Positions 11,098-22,335 of a DNA stretch of 48,776 bases are shown here, one piece after another (within the stretch, counting starts at the first letter, position 1; every line of letters starts with the position of its first letter). The notes under the pieces were generated by a model, which worked only from the letters and a program-made list of their open reading frames with translations, made no database searches and was not told the origin of the DNA. The stretch is taken from positions 1 to 48,776 of the forward strand of contig JAYMSP010000517.1 in assembly GCA_036897095.1 (NCBI GenBank), read 5' to 3'. Source of the DNA: Plantago elongata. Lineage: Eukaryota; Streptophyta; Magnoliopsida; Lamiales; Plantaginaceae. Made by a program: the position numbers and the translations under genes.

Positions 11098-14000
11098 ATG
11101 AGGCAGCTTCAATCAAGCTCGCTCCTTTTCACCTTGATTTCCACTCTCCTAATTTCAAGGTTTGATTCCAAAAATCATATCTTTGTCCCATTTCTTGCTC
11201 ACTTTTAATGCTTGTTATTTGTTACTGCACACTTTAAGCTTTTGTATTTGTGTACTGGTTTTGTTTTTTGGGGATCTGTGATGAGTTCAGTAGTCTATTT
11301 TGTGTATGTGATAATACCCAGCTGAAGAAAATTAAATTCATGAATTTACTGTGGAAAAGTTGGTTTCTTTTTAGTTTTTGGTAGGTATGATGAGTGAAAT
11401 TGTGAGAATTGATGCTTTTATTGTGAGAGCTAGTTAATGTAATTGTACTAACTTTGCTTATAAGAAAAAGAAGTGTATTCTTGCTAGAATTGAGTTTGAT
11501 TTCAAGGGGCTAAATGCAATGATTTTTGTGGAATTCTGTTAGTTTGATTCCACGAGGGCAAACTCAAGGACAAGCACTGCAAGCTAGAACACCACCAAGG
11601 GGGTGGAACTCTTATGATTCGTTTATCTGGACGATTTCTGAAGCGGAGTTCCTGCAAAATGCGCAACTTGTTGCTCAACGTCTACGTCCTCACGGATATA
11701 GGGTACTTGAGTAGTACTTCACAATTTATTGTTTACATATAATAAAAAATTATCTAGACATTGATTGATCAGTGAAACATCAATTTGATAGGTTAGTATA
11801 AATGCATCTTCATCCTTTTTGTCATCCTTTAGGATGAAACTCAGAATGCATTCAGTGGTTTATGAAGTTATATTTGGATTCAATATTTTTTCATACATTT
11901 AAGTTTGTTTACTTTGTAAAGTATGTTGTCGTGGATTATCTGTGGTACCGGAGGAAAGTGGAAGGGGCATATGTTGATTCTCTTGGCTTCGATGTGATTG
12001 ACAAATGGGGAAGGATGGTTCCGGATCCACATAGATGGCCTTCCTCGAAAGGTGGTAGAGGATTCAGTGAGGTGGCTGCAAAAGTTCATAGAATGGGTTT
12101 GAAATTTGGAATTCATGTCATGAGAGGCATCAGTACTCAGGCGTTCAATGCAAACACACCTATTCTAGACATTTCAACGGTATTGCAAATTATCTCTTCA
12201 AATTTTTATTTTTCCTTCACCTCAATTATGCTAGTTATTTTTCAAATACTTGCTTTTAATAGGAGTGATTGAAACTCAAATACTATGTACTGGCCTTATT
12301 CTTTATGCTCATTTCATAATAGGGCAAAGCTTATGAAGAATCTGGTAGGAAATGGTCTGCGAGAGATATAGGAATCAAAGAGAGGACTTGTCCATGGATG
12401 CAGAATGGGTTTATGAGTGTTAACACTAAGCTGGGAGCTGGAAGAGCCTTCTTGAGATCACTCTATCAACAATATGCTCAATGGGGGGTAGATTTTGGTA
12501 TGTTTTTCTTCTGATATTGAATTGGAGAAGGAAGCCTGTTACGTGGAATTCTCATTTCCTTTGTTTTTCGTCCTTAAGATGTTAGGGAGCAATAAAAAGA
12601 AATAAAGAAGCAAAGTACTACTACTTGCTGCTTAGATTTTCTAATTAACGCACTCCAGAATTTTTTTATTTTTTTTTTGTGAAAGGCTTACCTGGATTCA
12701 TATACTTTGCAGTTAAACATGACTGTGTTTTCGGTGATGACTTCAGTCTAGATGAGATAAGCTATGTTTCAAAGGTAAACATACTCCATGTCCATCTTTC
12801 TTTGGTTTCTAATACTGTGTAATCCAAAAATCAACGCAGGAGAAGAATCTGTGGATGATCAGTAAATAAAGAAAAAGCTTGTGTTCTCGACAAATATTGT
12901 TGACCTTACTATTTATGTCAAATGATGCAGGTTTTGGCAGGAGCTAAACGCCCAATTGTATATTCTTTGTCTCCTGGAAGTGCTACACCTACTTTGGCAA
13001 AACAGATAAGTGGTATTGTAAACATGTATAGAGTTACAGGGGATGACTGGGATACATGGGGAGACGTTGCTAGTCATTTCTCCATCAGTCGGTAATTTTT
13101 TTAGAAAAACACTCTTGATTTCATATTAGATGTTTCACTCTTAAATTTGACCTTTTGCTTCGATTAGAGATTTTGCTGCTGCCCAAATGATTGGAGCAAA
13201 AGGGCTGAGGGGAAAGTCTTGGCCTGATTTAGATATGCTACCCTTGGGATGGCTTAGCACTCCAGGTAGACTAGACTTTGCTCAAACGTGTAGAATGAAA
13301 GCATTAAAACTCTGTTCAATGGACACTAATGGAACGGATTAACTATTACTTAATCAGATGTTATTCATGGATGTAATTATGTAAATGATGTTTGCTTTTA
13401 TTCGTAGGCAAAGATGAAGGTCCTCATAGAAAGTCTAAACTTACTCCGGATGAACAGAAAACCCAGGTACTCTTTATGCAAATATTATACCCCTATTTTA
13501 TCTAAAAAAAAAAATAAACATTGAACATTATAATGTGATATCATTTGATAGATGACATTATGGGCCATGGCCAAGTCCCCTCTCATGTTTGGAGGAGATA
13601 TGAGAAAGCTCGATAATTGGACATTCGGACTCATCAGCAATCCCACTCTCTTAGACATAAACGCCTTCAGCTCAAACAATAAAGAGGTAGTATCTCTATC
13701 TGCTTTTACCACATCTCAATATGACATTTTTCACTAGCTCTAGATCCATTGTATGTTGTGCTTGGTTTAATTCGAGATACTTCATGCAGTTTCCTCACGT
13801 TTCAAGCAAAAAAATTGGTGCAGCGAGAGATCTTCAGGTGCCTGCTACATCAGAGGTCCCTATTCTTAGCCTAAGTAGCTGCCACGATGATAATGCAAGA
13901 GGCTGGTATACTAAAGCTGTTGTTGGTGACCTTGATCATATTTGCTGGAGTGGAAGCAAAAGCGTCTCAAGTGAAAAACCATTCTGCCTATACAAAAGAA

Positions 14001-15308
14001 GCCCACTTTTGTTCTCGTAATCATTCTGTAACTGAACCTCCTCTTTCTTTCAAAATCGTAGCAAATCGAAACTTCTATTCTATCAATATCATCTCACCTC
14101 AAACACCACCTTGTGAATGTAAAGCAGAGATGAACATGTGGTAAATAAAAATCGTTATGGTGGTACAACACATTTACTCAAGACGCGGAAAGCAGCTGTT
14201 TGCCTTGGAGATTCTTCAAATAAAATGTCTACTTCCAAAGAACTGAAAAGAGGTTTATTTTCAACTTGCAAATCGGATGCTAATCAGGTAAATTTTCCAA
14301 GATCCCTTTTTTGAATAAATGGTGATTCATTATACATGGATATGAAAAGGACTACGTTTAGAAAACGGGAAAAATAAACTTTCACAATTATGGAGACAAT
14401 CTGGTATTCTCTTTTCTTCTTTGCTCACATTTGATCAAGTTTTCTTTAATACATATGTAGCATTTGTATTTTTGTTATTGTGTGCTTACTGCATAAGAAC
14501 ATGATCTATATACTACCCATAAAGACGTCGTTGCAAGTAATTAATGTACTTGGTTTTACTTGTAATAGCTTTTTGTTCAGTCAAATAAACAAGAACATGT
14601 TGACTTGAACAGATGTGGGAGTTGAGCTATAACGGTACGCTGAGAAATAGCTACTCTGGGTTATGTGCAACTATGAGTACAGTCAAAGGTGATTGATCTT
14701 TCATTTCATTCTCTAGAAAACATGTCATATCATCTTGATTAACAGGGGAAGCTATTTGAAAATACCTGGACACTGCAGGGGGTGTTTATAGTGTTCTTTT
14801 GATTATCTCCCAAAATTATAGTGCATTTAGTGAAATATATCCTGTTTAGTTCAGTTACCTAGAACACATATAATATTAACTTTCATGCAGCCGAATCAGG
14901 TCCTGGTGGAGCACGTGCATGGATTGCTACCGGACGAAATGGTTTGTTTTTAAACTCTAGTTTCTAGTTATGATTTGATACAATCCATGCAAATCCAAAC
15001 CAGTATATCTGTTTTTTTTTAAGAGGTTCAATTAGCTTGTTAAAGAGAATTTCAGGGTTCATGCTTCATACGACATAGTTTCTCTTCTTCCAGGAGAAGT
15101 ATATGTTGCGTTTTTCAACTTGGATCCACAAAAGGCTTTAATATCGATGAGCACAGCTGACTTAGCTAAGGCACTTCCGGGTGGGAAGTTGGATTCATGC
15201 CAATGCAGAGAAGAATGGAGTGAGAAGGATTTTGGTGTTTTAAGAGGTTCATTATCCACACAAGTTGAGAGCCATGGATGTGCTGTTTTTGTCTTAAGCT
15301 GCTCCTAG
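11098..15308 (+). CDS. Alpha-galactosidase-like glycoside hydrolase family 27 protein, secreted
   Basis: Fourteen exons join in frame to 632 aa: 11098-11159, 11543-11702, 11922-12179, 12323-12497, 12713-12774, 12931-13091, 13168-13265, 13408-13466, 13552-13686, 13790-14016, 14128-14287, 14613-14688, 14891-14941, 15094-15308. Exon 1 encodes a hydrophobic signal peptide (MRQLQSSSLLFTLISTLLIS). The GH27 barrel starts with PPRGWNSYDSF, continues through YVVVDYLWYRR, and has the nucleophile in DFVKHDC (Asp about 222). The acid/base region is MYRVTGDDWDTW (about Asp 277). KSPLMFGGDMR follows, and a beta-rich C-terminal domain ends GCAVFVLSCS. The enzyme is expected to release terminal alpha-galactose in the cell wall or vacuole. 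It belongs to the long plant clade that includes At3g26380 (family knowledge), not the classic 360-aa seed enzymes. One residue is unusual: exon 2 has SFIW where relatives known to me have other residues at the Ile. It lies 3' of its own decayed duplicate. Confidence 0.92.
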
Positions 15309-15726
15309 CTACCTGGCCACTACTTTGGCAGCTCCAGTATAGTGTGACCTATAATAGTCTTGAATAACTAGAAATACATTGCCAGATGATTTCTTCACCA
15401 TTTTCGATTTGTTAACTGTGAATTAAATAACTAAATGGAGATTTAGATATTAGTACATGTGCTGGCTGCAGCGAACGTATCGATCTTTAGAATTGTTGGC
15501 TCAATAGAATATGTGTATATGGGCTACACACAGGAACTTACATGGTAGTAGTAATTTACAATGAATCTAATATCATTGTTACATATATAGAAAGTCACAT
15601 AAATTTATGCATAATGTGCATTGAGATTATTTTGAAATAGTGTAGTATATAAAAAAAAATACTTGAACCAGCCTAGCTCTATGCGACTGAACATGCTGCA
15701 TAGTCCTGGACCCGGCCCTAGCCATA
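15309..15726. other. Convergent spacer between alpha-galactosidase and fatty acyl-CoA reductase
   Basis: The two flanking genes point toward each other. This spacer holds both presumed 3' untranslated regions and I see nothing else in it. Confidence 0.6.
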
Positions 15727-18221
15727 TTATGACATTACATGCTTCTTTAATCCAGGAATATGAGCATCCATGAAATACCTTCTCCAGTCTATTTTCTTAG
15801 CATCAATCTCAAAGTCAACTTGCTCTTCTTTAGACATTTCACTTAGTAACTTGATAGTATTGCCAGTATGAAAAATCCCCTTGAAAAATCCCATGAACTC
15901 ATACATCTTACACATTTGCTCAGCATATGCAACCATCGCTCTGCATTTCTTATCAGAGATCTTTCCATTAACATCAACACTCTCAGCTGCATTATGCAGC
16001 CGAAGAATCTCATCTCGGGTATATTTGGAGAAGTCTTCAAAATTATTGAAACACTGAACTTTCTTAATATTGTTGGTCATGAACCAAGGGTTCAACTGGA
16101 AGTATTCGTGAATGATCTCGAAGATATCTCCAAATCGAAGAGGATTTACAACACCAGATGCAACCTGGTAGATATTTAATTGTGGCTTATTTATCACTCC
16201 ATGCTTTGCAATTGCAGCTATTGTTGCATTCACCACCATGTCCACCGGAATCTGAAATTTCACTAATGAATTTAAGAATATTTACTATTTCATCAGACAA
16301 TTCAGATGGGAACTTTTCTTTGGAACGTGAGTATGTGTTTGGAAATGCTACTAACAATGTCGAGATGTGTATCAGGATCAGCCAAGAATGCAGGAAGTTG
16401 TCCCTTTCCATGAGAAATAATCACCGGATCGAGCATCCTAGATCAAAGATATTACAAATGTGCAAGTAACTTGAAAATTTTAAGAGAAGATGAAATTCAA
16501 ATTAATTATTTGAACGAACCTGTTTCCTTGTATCCATCCTGTGAAAGGTTCTTTGTAACTGCTTTCGATGACAGTTGGCCTAATGATAAGTACCGGTATG
16601 TCTCCCCTGATTTCATCCAAGCACATCTCTCCCATGGCCTTGGTCATCTGGTATGTGTTGTTCCAACCTAAATAGTTCGCCCTGTAGTCACACAGTATAA
16701 ACCAAAATATCATTTTGATAAAGTTCAAACTAGCTAGTTTCTCCGTTTTCAGCTACTTTTGCTAAACAAAGCCAATATATGACAGTCGACAGACCTTTCA
16801 AAGCCTAGCCGTTTTAGATTCCTGGTAGCATCAGAGTCAGAGGAGGATGCACGTGCTTTCGTAGCTAAGCTTATCTCCTCAACTAAATCTAATTGACCAG
16901 ATGCTGGCAAACCAATACCATCAGCTTGATTTCTTCCAGTTTCTTCTATAGCTAATGGTTTCTCAGTTATCATCCCTTCTTTTCTTCCGTTAACATAAGC
17001 TGAAAAAAAAAAACTATCCAGTCTATCATCAATTCATCACTACATTAGCAAATACAGATCTAATCTCAGTTACAAGAAAGACGTGTAATTTCTTCTTAAT
17101 TATTACCAGTTGAAATGTGAACGAACAGCTTCAGGTTCTTGCATGACTTGGCAAATTTCATCAATCGTTGAGTTGCGCTCACATTGGTGTTGAGCATAAC
17201 GTCATATCTATCCCGTTAATTATAAGTTTAAGCCGATGTTTGATTATTCATCATATTCTTTAGTAAATAAAGCAAAATTGATATTTTAGCAATTAATCTG
17301 CCCGAACCTGTCATAAAAGGTGGTGCAAGCTGCAGATCCGACTATAACATCTACATCGTTGATGATTTGTTGAGCTTGTTCGGAATCTATTCCAAGATTC
17401 GAGTCACAGATATTACCAACCACAGGTACCAACTTCTCTTGTATGAATGTTTCATATCCATTTCCATGTATCTCGCCAAGCACTTTGAACAATTCTGAAC
17501 TAATAATCTGCAGGTGACACCGAATACAAATAAATCATAAAATTCAAGTTCAAATGATCATATGTTTGAACAGTTACCTACGTCCTTTTGCAATCGATCC
17601 AATGCTGCCTGCTGATCCGGTGCCTTGATTAGCACGTACATTTTACCGACTGATGTTGATCTCAATAGCTTTTCAATGAAAACTACATGAAAGTAAATAT
17701 GTAAATTTCTCCACTTCATCAATGTTATGGAATACTATACAAATTAGTAAGACGAATAAATATATCTACATATTCGCTCCGTTCCACGCCAGTTGTCCAA
17801 ATTTATTCGCAGTCTGACATATTTTGATTGCGAAAAAGTCAAAACTGAACAACTAACCGACATAGGAGTATATATCAGTACCTTTGCCTACAAGACCAGT
17901 TCCGCCAGTAATGAAGATATTTTTTCCATGGAAAAACTTAACAATCCCTATACCACCCCCTTTGTTGAAACAAGGTTCATCATCCGGTAACCGCTGCAAT
18001 TCTTCCTTAAGAGGGTGGTGGGGGAAATCATTGACATGGAAACCATTAGTTTTTGCAGAAATGGTTCTGCTGTTTTGATCATTGTAAAACAAGGGAACAT
18101 TGGATTTCCCATACTTTGCAAAAGAAAATTTGGTCATTGCAGGATCATGAGAGGCTCTAGATGTGTTTTCATAGTTTAGTTTAAGTGAAGCACACAAGTT
18201 TGAGCTTTGTGTTAGAGACAT
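15727..18221 (-). CDS. Alcohol-forming fatty acyl-CoA (or acyl-ACP) reductase, MS2/FAR2-like
   Basis: Eight exons on the minus strand join in frame to 571 aa: 18221-17882, 17682-17582, 17507-17308, 17207-17107, 16999-16795, 16681-16520, 16437-16356, 16251-15727. The enzyme reduces activated fatty acids to primary alcohols with NADPH. The Rossmann motif ITGGTGLVGKVFIEK starts at about residue 104. The active-site YxxxK is in NNTYQMTK (Tyr about 326, Lys about 330). IRPTVIESSYKEPFTGW and IPVDMVVNAT are typical of the family, and the C-terminal FAR domain runs from about residue 397 on. An extra stretch of about 100 residues, rich in Ser/Asn/Lys and poor in acidic residues at its start, precedes the Rossmann fold. 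It resembles the plastid transit region of MALE STERILITY2/FAR2, which makes fatty alcohols for the pollen wall. That assignment rests on this extension only; a suberin or wax FAR is the alternative. All introns are GT-AG. Confidence 0.93.
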
Positions 18222-18256
18222 TTTTATTTGAATCTGTACTGCTAGAAATGCAGGTC

Positions 18257-18266
18257 TATTTATAAG
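18257..18266 (-). promoter_or_regulatory. Probable TATA box of the acyl reductase gene
   Basis: On the minus strand this reads CTTATAAATA, 36 to 45 bases upstream of the ATG at 18221. The implied leader is only a few bases long, which is short for a plant mRNA, so a start further upstream is also possible. Confidence 0.45.
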
Positions 18267-20200
18267 AGTGAACGGAAAACCGAAACATGTTAAGTAATCA
18301 AGTAATCTATTTAGTTAACTAATCAAGGGATTAGATTAGTTCAACATTTAGTTAATTATCCTTATCATGGGCCTATTTAAATTCCAATTTTAGTCTACTT
18401 ATACAGTTATACGCCTCAATATCTCGTTTTCACTATAAACTGTTTTGTCTTTCCTTTTCATTTACCTACTCTTAACCTTGTGGTGTATACTATTGCTTTT
18501 CTCTTCTGTTGTTTACACAGGACAGGTGACCTTGGTTGATCTATCAATTATCGGTTCCTACATCTTTCATTCTCTCTGTTTCTGATTTCGGCCATCTTAT
18601 AATGGATTGCCGACCGAATTGAGCTCAGCTCGTACATAAACGAGCATAAGTTGAGGCTCGAACGAGCCGAGCTCGAGCCGAACTTTTTTTAAGGCTAGAC
18701 TCGCATCATAATACTATTTATCCATTGATTTCTTTTCAGACATTGGCACGAATTTAAATACTACTAATTTAGTTCTTTACTTCCAATCTAATCTCACTTT
18801 TTTAGCCTTTTCACAAAATTTTAATATTAAAAGTACACCTATTTACCATATTTTGACATAATTAAAAGGTAACATTTTGTTGAACATAACACATTTCCGA
18901 AGCCTAATATTTCTATATAACACATTTCTGAAGCCTAATTCTAAGATGATGACCGATGGAAATATTGCATTGTGTATGAACAAATGTAGTTATGATTTGT
19001 GAATGATTTTTAAGTGATGGTCATGCACTCATGCCTCATTATATAACGTACAATGAGATACACATGATACAGTCATATCTACAAGATTATAATCTTATCG
19101 AAAAAAGAATTATAAGCACTAAATTAAGAGATTACAACACTAACCATTATAATCACGAAGATTGCATATATAGAATCATATATTGTATAAGATTTGATGT
19201 GATTAATTTTTTTTTAAACGTCTAAAAGGTGACTCGAATTCTAATCTATTGGTTGGAGTCTGGAGTTGAAGCGTATTACCGATCAAGCTGCACTCGTTGT
19301 CTATGCAATGTGATGAAGTTGAATTGTAGAATGCACAATATTAGTAATTGTTTGCTGGACTTATGTTTAATCTAGCACTCTAACTGATGTCATATAGAAG
19401 TAGTTAAGTGCTATTGATCTCGGAATGTGAGACTTCTCAGATTAGGTTAGGTGAATAGTTGTACTATAAACTTTACTTGTAATCTACCTGCATATAAAAT
19501 AAGATATGTTAGATTTTACCGGGCTTTAGATTCAACTTGTCTTGCTGGTCTAAGAAGTGGTCGAGTAGAGTAGAGTAGAGAAAAGAATATCGCAAGTAGA
19601 TTACTTCCTAAAGTGGAGAAGAGGCGCTCTTTTATAGCTAGGAAGTGCTCCGGGGACGAGGAGCTAACTTGTTCGGGTTTTGATAGGCCCTATTAGCTTT
19701 TGAATGTGTGTTTGGTCGGTTCTCTAAGAGGTCGACTTTAGTCCGCTGCAATCTTTCTCCTTGATAGATAATCATTCTTTAGTATGGAATGTTCGTATCT
19801 GTTTGGGTTGGGTCGGTTCAATTAGAATAATGACGACAAGTGCCTTTTGAGTGTTTATATCAACCCTTTTATTTTAATTTAACGATCTCCTAGCTATAAT
19901 CTCCTCGACTACTGATTTTACGCCTCTAGTAATAAAAGGGGAAATGAATTTGCTTTGAACCATTTTAAATTGCGAATTCATAAAGAGAAACTTATAATTT
20001 GTATATATATCACTAGCTTAAATCGTTAAAGAATGTTTGTTGTTTGGGATAGAGTTCTCCATGACGTATGTAATATGCTATAGCTCAGAGCCTCAGAAAG
20101 TTTGAAGCGAGCCGCAAGAATGATGCAAAATGATGACATGATTACAAAAGTCGCTACATCATCCATGCATGCATGAAGACTCTACTGTAGTTTGAATATG
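18267..20200. other. Repeat-rich intergenic region without genes
   Basis: No coding exon is visible. A GC-rich palindromic patch near 18622-18685 reads as repeated GAGCTCGAGCCG-like words, common in plant transposon debris. A tRNA-like fragment on the minus strand lies at about 19215-19305. The rest is AT-rich sequence with stops in every frame. Confidence 0.5.
19215..19305 (-). mobile_element. Possible tRNA-derived SINE remnant
   Basis: On the minus strand the sequence has an A-box-like GTGCAGCTTGATCGGTA, then about 40 bases later a B-box-like GAATTCGAGTC, followed by an A-rich run. This order fits a degenerate tRNA-derived head followed by a tail. It does not fold as a full tRNA by eye. 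Confidence 0.3.
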
Positions 20201-20203
20201 GAG

Positions 20204-20276
20204 TTGTCCCAAAGAATTGATAACAACCGAGCAGGTACATCATCATATCACATATATTGTGTGCATAATTAGGCCA
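20204..20276 (+). repeat. Left copy of a diverged direct repeat
   Basis: This segment, around AAGAATTGATAACAACCGAG and GGTACATCATCA, is repeated with several changes at 21286-21341. The two copies are about 1.08 kb apart and bracket AT-rich, transposon-like DNA. Confidence 0.65.
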
Positions 20277-20723
20277 AGATCTATGCAATTTGGGAGAGAG
20301 GTATTTTTTTATCAAAATTTAAAGGGTATTGCACGCGCAATACAACGTTTATTTTTATCAGTAAATTTAGTGCCCTATGTTATAATTTTCGACAATTTTA
20401 GTCTTTTGATCGAAAAATCAACCATTGATCATGTTGACTGCTGATGTGTCAACATGATCAAATATTCTTTCTCAATTTGAACTTCCACCTAAATACCACC
20501 TAATACTAGAAAAAAATAAAAATAAAAAATTTGATTTTAATTAAAACATAAAATAGAGTGTAATTTTAAACGTGGTATGTTACGAATTAGGTGCGTGTAG
20601 TTAATTGATGGTGTAGTTAATAATAAGCAATTAGTTATGACTTAGGTGCACGTAGTTTTTATAGAATTTTAAACGTGGTATGTAAAATAATCAGTTAATT
20701 TTTCATTTTTAATCAGCCACACC

Positions 20724-20742
20724 CCCCGTGCTTGGCACGGGG
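20724..20742. repeat. GC-rich perfect hairpin in AT-rich DNA
   Basis: CCCCGTGC and GCACGGGG form 8-base perfect arms around a TTG loop. Words of this CCCCGTGC...GCACGGGG type recur in plant genomes in or next to transposons, which fits the surroundings. Confidence 0.7.
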
Positions 20743-20886
20743 TTGCTTTTGGAATTTATTTTTTTTATGTATGTATTAAATTTAATTTTTTAACGATTAA
20801 CACTGTCTATTTTTCTAATTAGCATATTCATACAAATTCATTCGAAGTATTTGTATTCATTATATTTGTAAAAATTATAATATTTA

Positions 20887-20938
20887 AATACTTTTTATCT
20901 AATTATAAATACTTTTTATCTAATTATAAATACTTTTT
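20887..20938. repeat. Short tandem repeat, 21-base unit
   Basis: About two and a half copies of an AT-rich unit containing ATACTTTTTATCTAATTAT run head to tail. Confidence 0.75.
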
Positions 20939-21043
20939 TAAGTATAAAATAGTTAAAACGCTTAATAATAATTTTAAATTTAATTTTGTGGGTTTATTGG
21001 ATTTTAATTTCTTTAAAAAGTATATACATTTTAAAATTATAAA

Positions 21044-21130
21044 AATGACATGTGTCGCTTAATTAAGCTGTCATGTGTCATAAGGGTACCGTATTAACGT
21101 TTAATCAATTTAATGTACTAAAATCGGATG
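21044..21130. mobile_element. Terminus related to the Mutator-like element at 43.6-44.5 kb
   Basis: Read on the minus strand this segment resembles the inverted ends at 43642-43704 and 44482-44544. Shared words are ACATTAAATTGA, GACACATGACAG, CTTAATTAAGCGACA and CATGTGTC, in the same order. It seems to be one end of a second, more decayed member of that family. The matching opposite end was not clearly found. Confidence 0.5.
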
Positions 21131-21285
21131 TTTGGATTCCCATGACTTACTTCTCTTGTAACTTCATGTTAGAGCATTTGGCATGGTAGAAATAAATTGA
21201 AGCATCAGAATGTTAATATATAGAAAATCTATGTAAGTTTTATTTGATAATCTAATAATACATTGGCATTGGTAGTATAAAGAGT

Positions 21286-21341
21286 TGTGGCCAAGAATTG
21301 ATACAATCGAGCGGGTACATCATCACATATTCACATATTAG
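21286..21341 (+). repeat. Right copy of a diverged direct repeat
   Basis: It matches 20204-20276 (TTG...AAGAATTGATACAATCGAG, GGTACATCATCACATAT). Just after it, a word around GGCGATTGAAATTAGTGGGTG (21341 on) recurs with one or two changes near 21580, so duplications are nested here. Confidence 0.65.
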
Positions 21342-21454
21342 GCGATTGAAATTAGTGGGTGGGGGGCTCCTTTCTTGTCGACCAGACTGACGCACTTCCT
21401 AGCAGTCCTTGACCTAATCGTGTCCATCGCCATTCGTATTTTTACTTTTTTTTA

Positions 21455-21535
21455 AAAACAATAAAGTGGTAATTTGAACCCTCAACATATTCGTTTAAAA
21501 TGAAACAATTTACCAACTGAGTTGCGCTTCATTGT
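21455..21535 (-). mobile_element. Probable tRNA-derived SINE fragment
   Basis: On the minus strand GCGCAACTCAGTTGGTA is close to a tRNA A box. About 40 bases later GGGTTCAAATT is close to a B box. Then an A-rich stretch (TTTAAAAAAAAGTAAAAA) follows, as in a SINE tail. A complete tRNA cloverleaf is not supported because the acceptor arms do not pair. Confidence 0.45.
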
Positions 21536-21724
21536 CTATTCTTCGTCATTGTAGGCGGTAGAGTATGCATTGTATCAACCAGGCGGTTGAAATTAGTGGG
21601 TGAAGTCCAGTGTCCTTCCCCATTCATAGTCGACTAGAGTATGGCCATAAATTTATGTATTCTCTTTTGAGAATTCATTATTTTCAACCTACATTTATTT
21701 TGGGAGAGTACTAGGGATCTCATG

Positions 21725-22335
21725 AGCTTTATATAAAGTGCAGTTGTACCACTAGTGCTTAAATCAGCTATCGAGCTTGGTCTTCTCGAACTCATCAAAG
21801 AAGATGTTCATGCTTCTGCTTCAGAGCTAGCTGCGAAACTTCCTACAACCAATCCCGATCAGCTGCCATGGTCAATAGAATCCTCCGCCTCCTCAGCACA
21901 TACTCCATTCTCAACTGCAACGTCGTAAAGCTGCCCGATGAAGGTGGCATTCAACGCCGGTACTCTCTGGGTCCTGTGTGCAAGTATCTGACCAAGAACA
22001 AAGATGGACTTTCTTTCGTAGCTCCGGCATTACTCCTCCATCACGACAAGCTCTTTATTGAATCTTGGTAAGTATTATTTCTAATCCCGCCTAACCTCTT
22101 GGTTTTGATTAAGAATGGTAACAATTTCGTCGATCGATATATAGGAATCATTTAAAAGATGCAGTTCTAGAAGGAGGAGTACCGTTCAACAAAGTTCATG
22201 GAACATGCATATTTAATTATGCGGGTTCTAATCCAGATTTTAAAGAAGATTGTTGAATCATATAAAGGATTTGACGGTTTGAAATCTTTAGTGGATGTTG
22301 GAGGTGGAAATGGAGCAACACTTCGACATATCAGA
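21725..22335 (+). pseudogene. Caffeate-type O-methyltransferase pseudogene, 5' part only
   Basis: The translation matches plant COMT-like methyltransferases. [18 protein letters not shown] and [15 protein letters not shown] occur in one frame. After a frameshift near 21865, [17 protein letters not shown] and the stretch up to [13 protein letters not shown] follow in another. A GT donor at 22068 and an AG acceptor near 22144 keep the usual intron site. Exon 2 begins [19 protein letters not shown], reads into a TGA at 22254-22256, and resumes in another frame as [29 protein letters not shown], with the residues expected between them deleted. Homology stops at about 22335, inside the SAM-binding motif I region (VDVGGGNGA), where unrelated sequence begins. 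The C-terminal catalytic half, with the His base, is absent. The start codon region is also missing. Confidence 0.88.

Noticed and set aside
21463..21530. A tRNA gene on the minus strand
   Set aside because: A and B boxes are present but acceptor and anticodon stems do not pair, so a SINE remnant is more likely.
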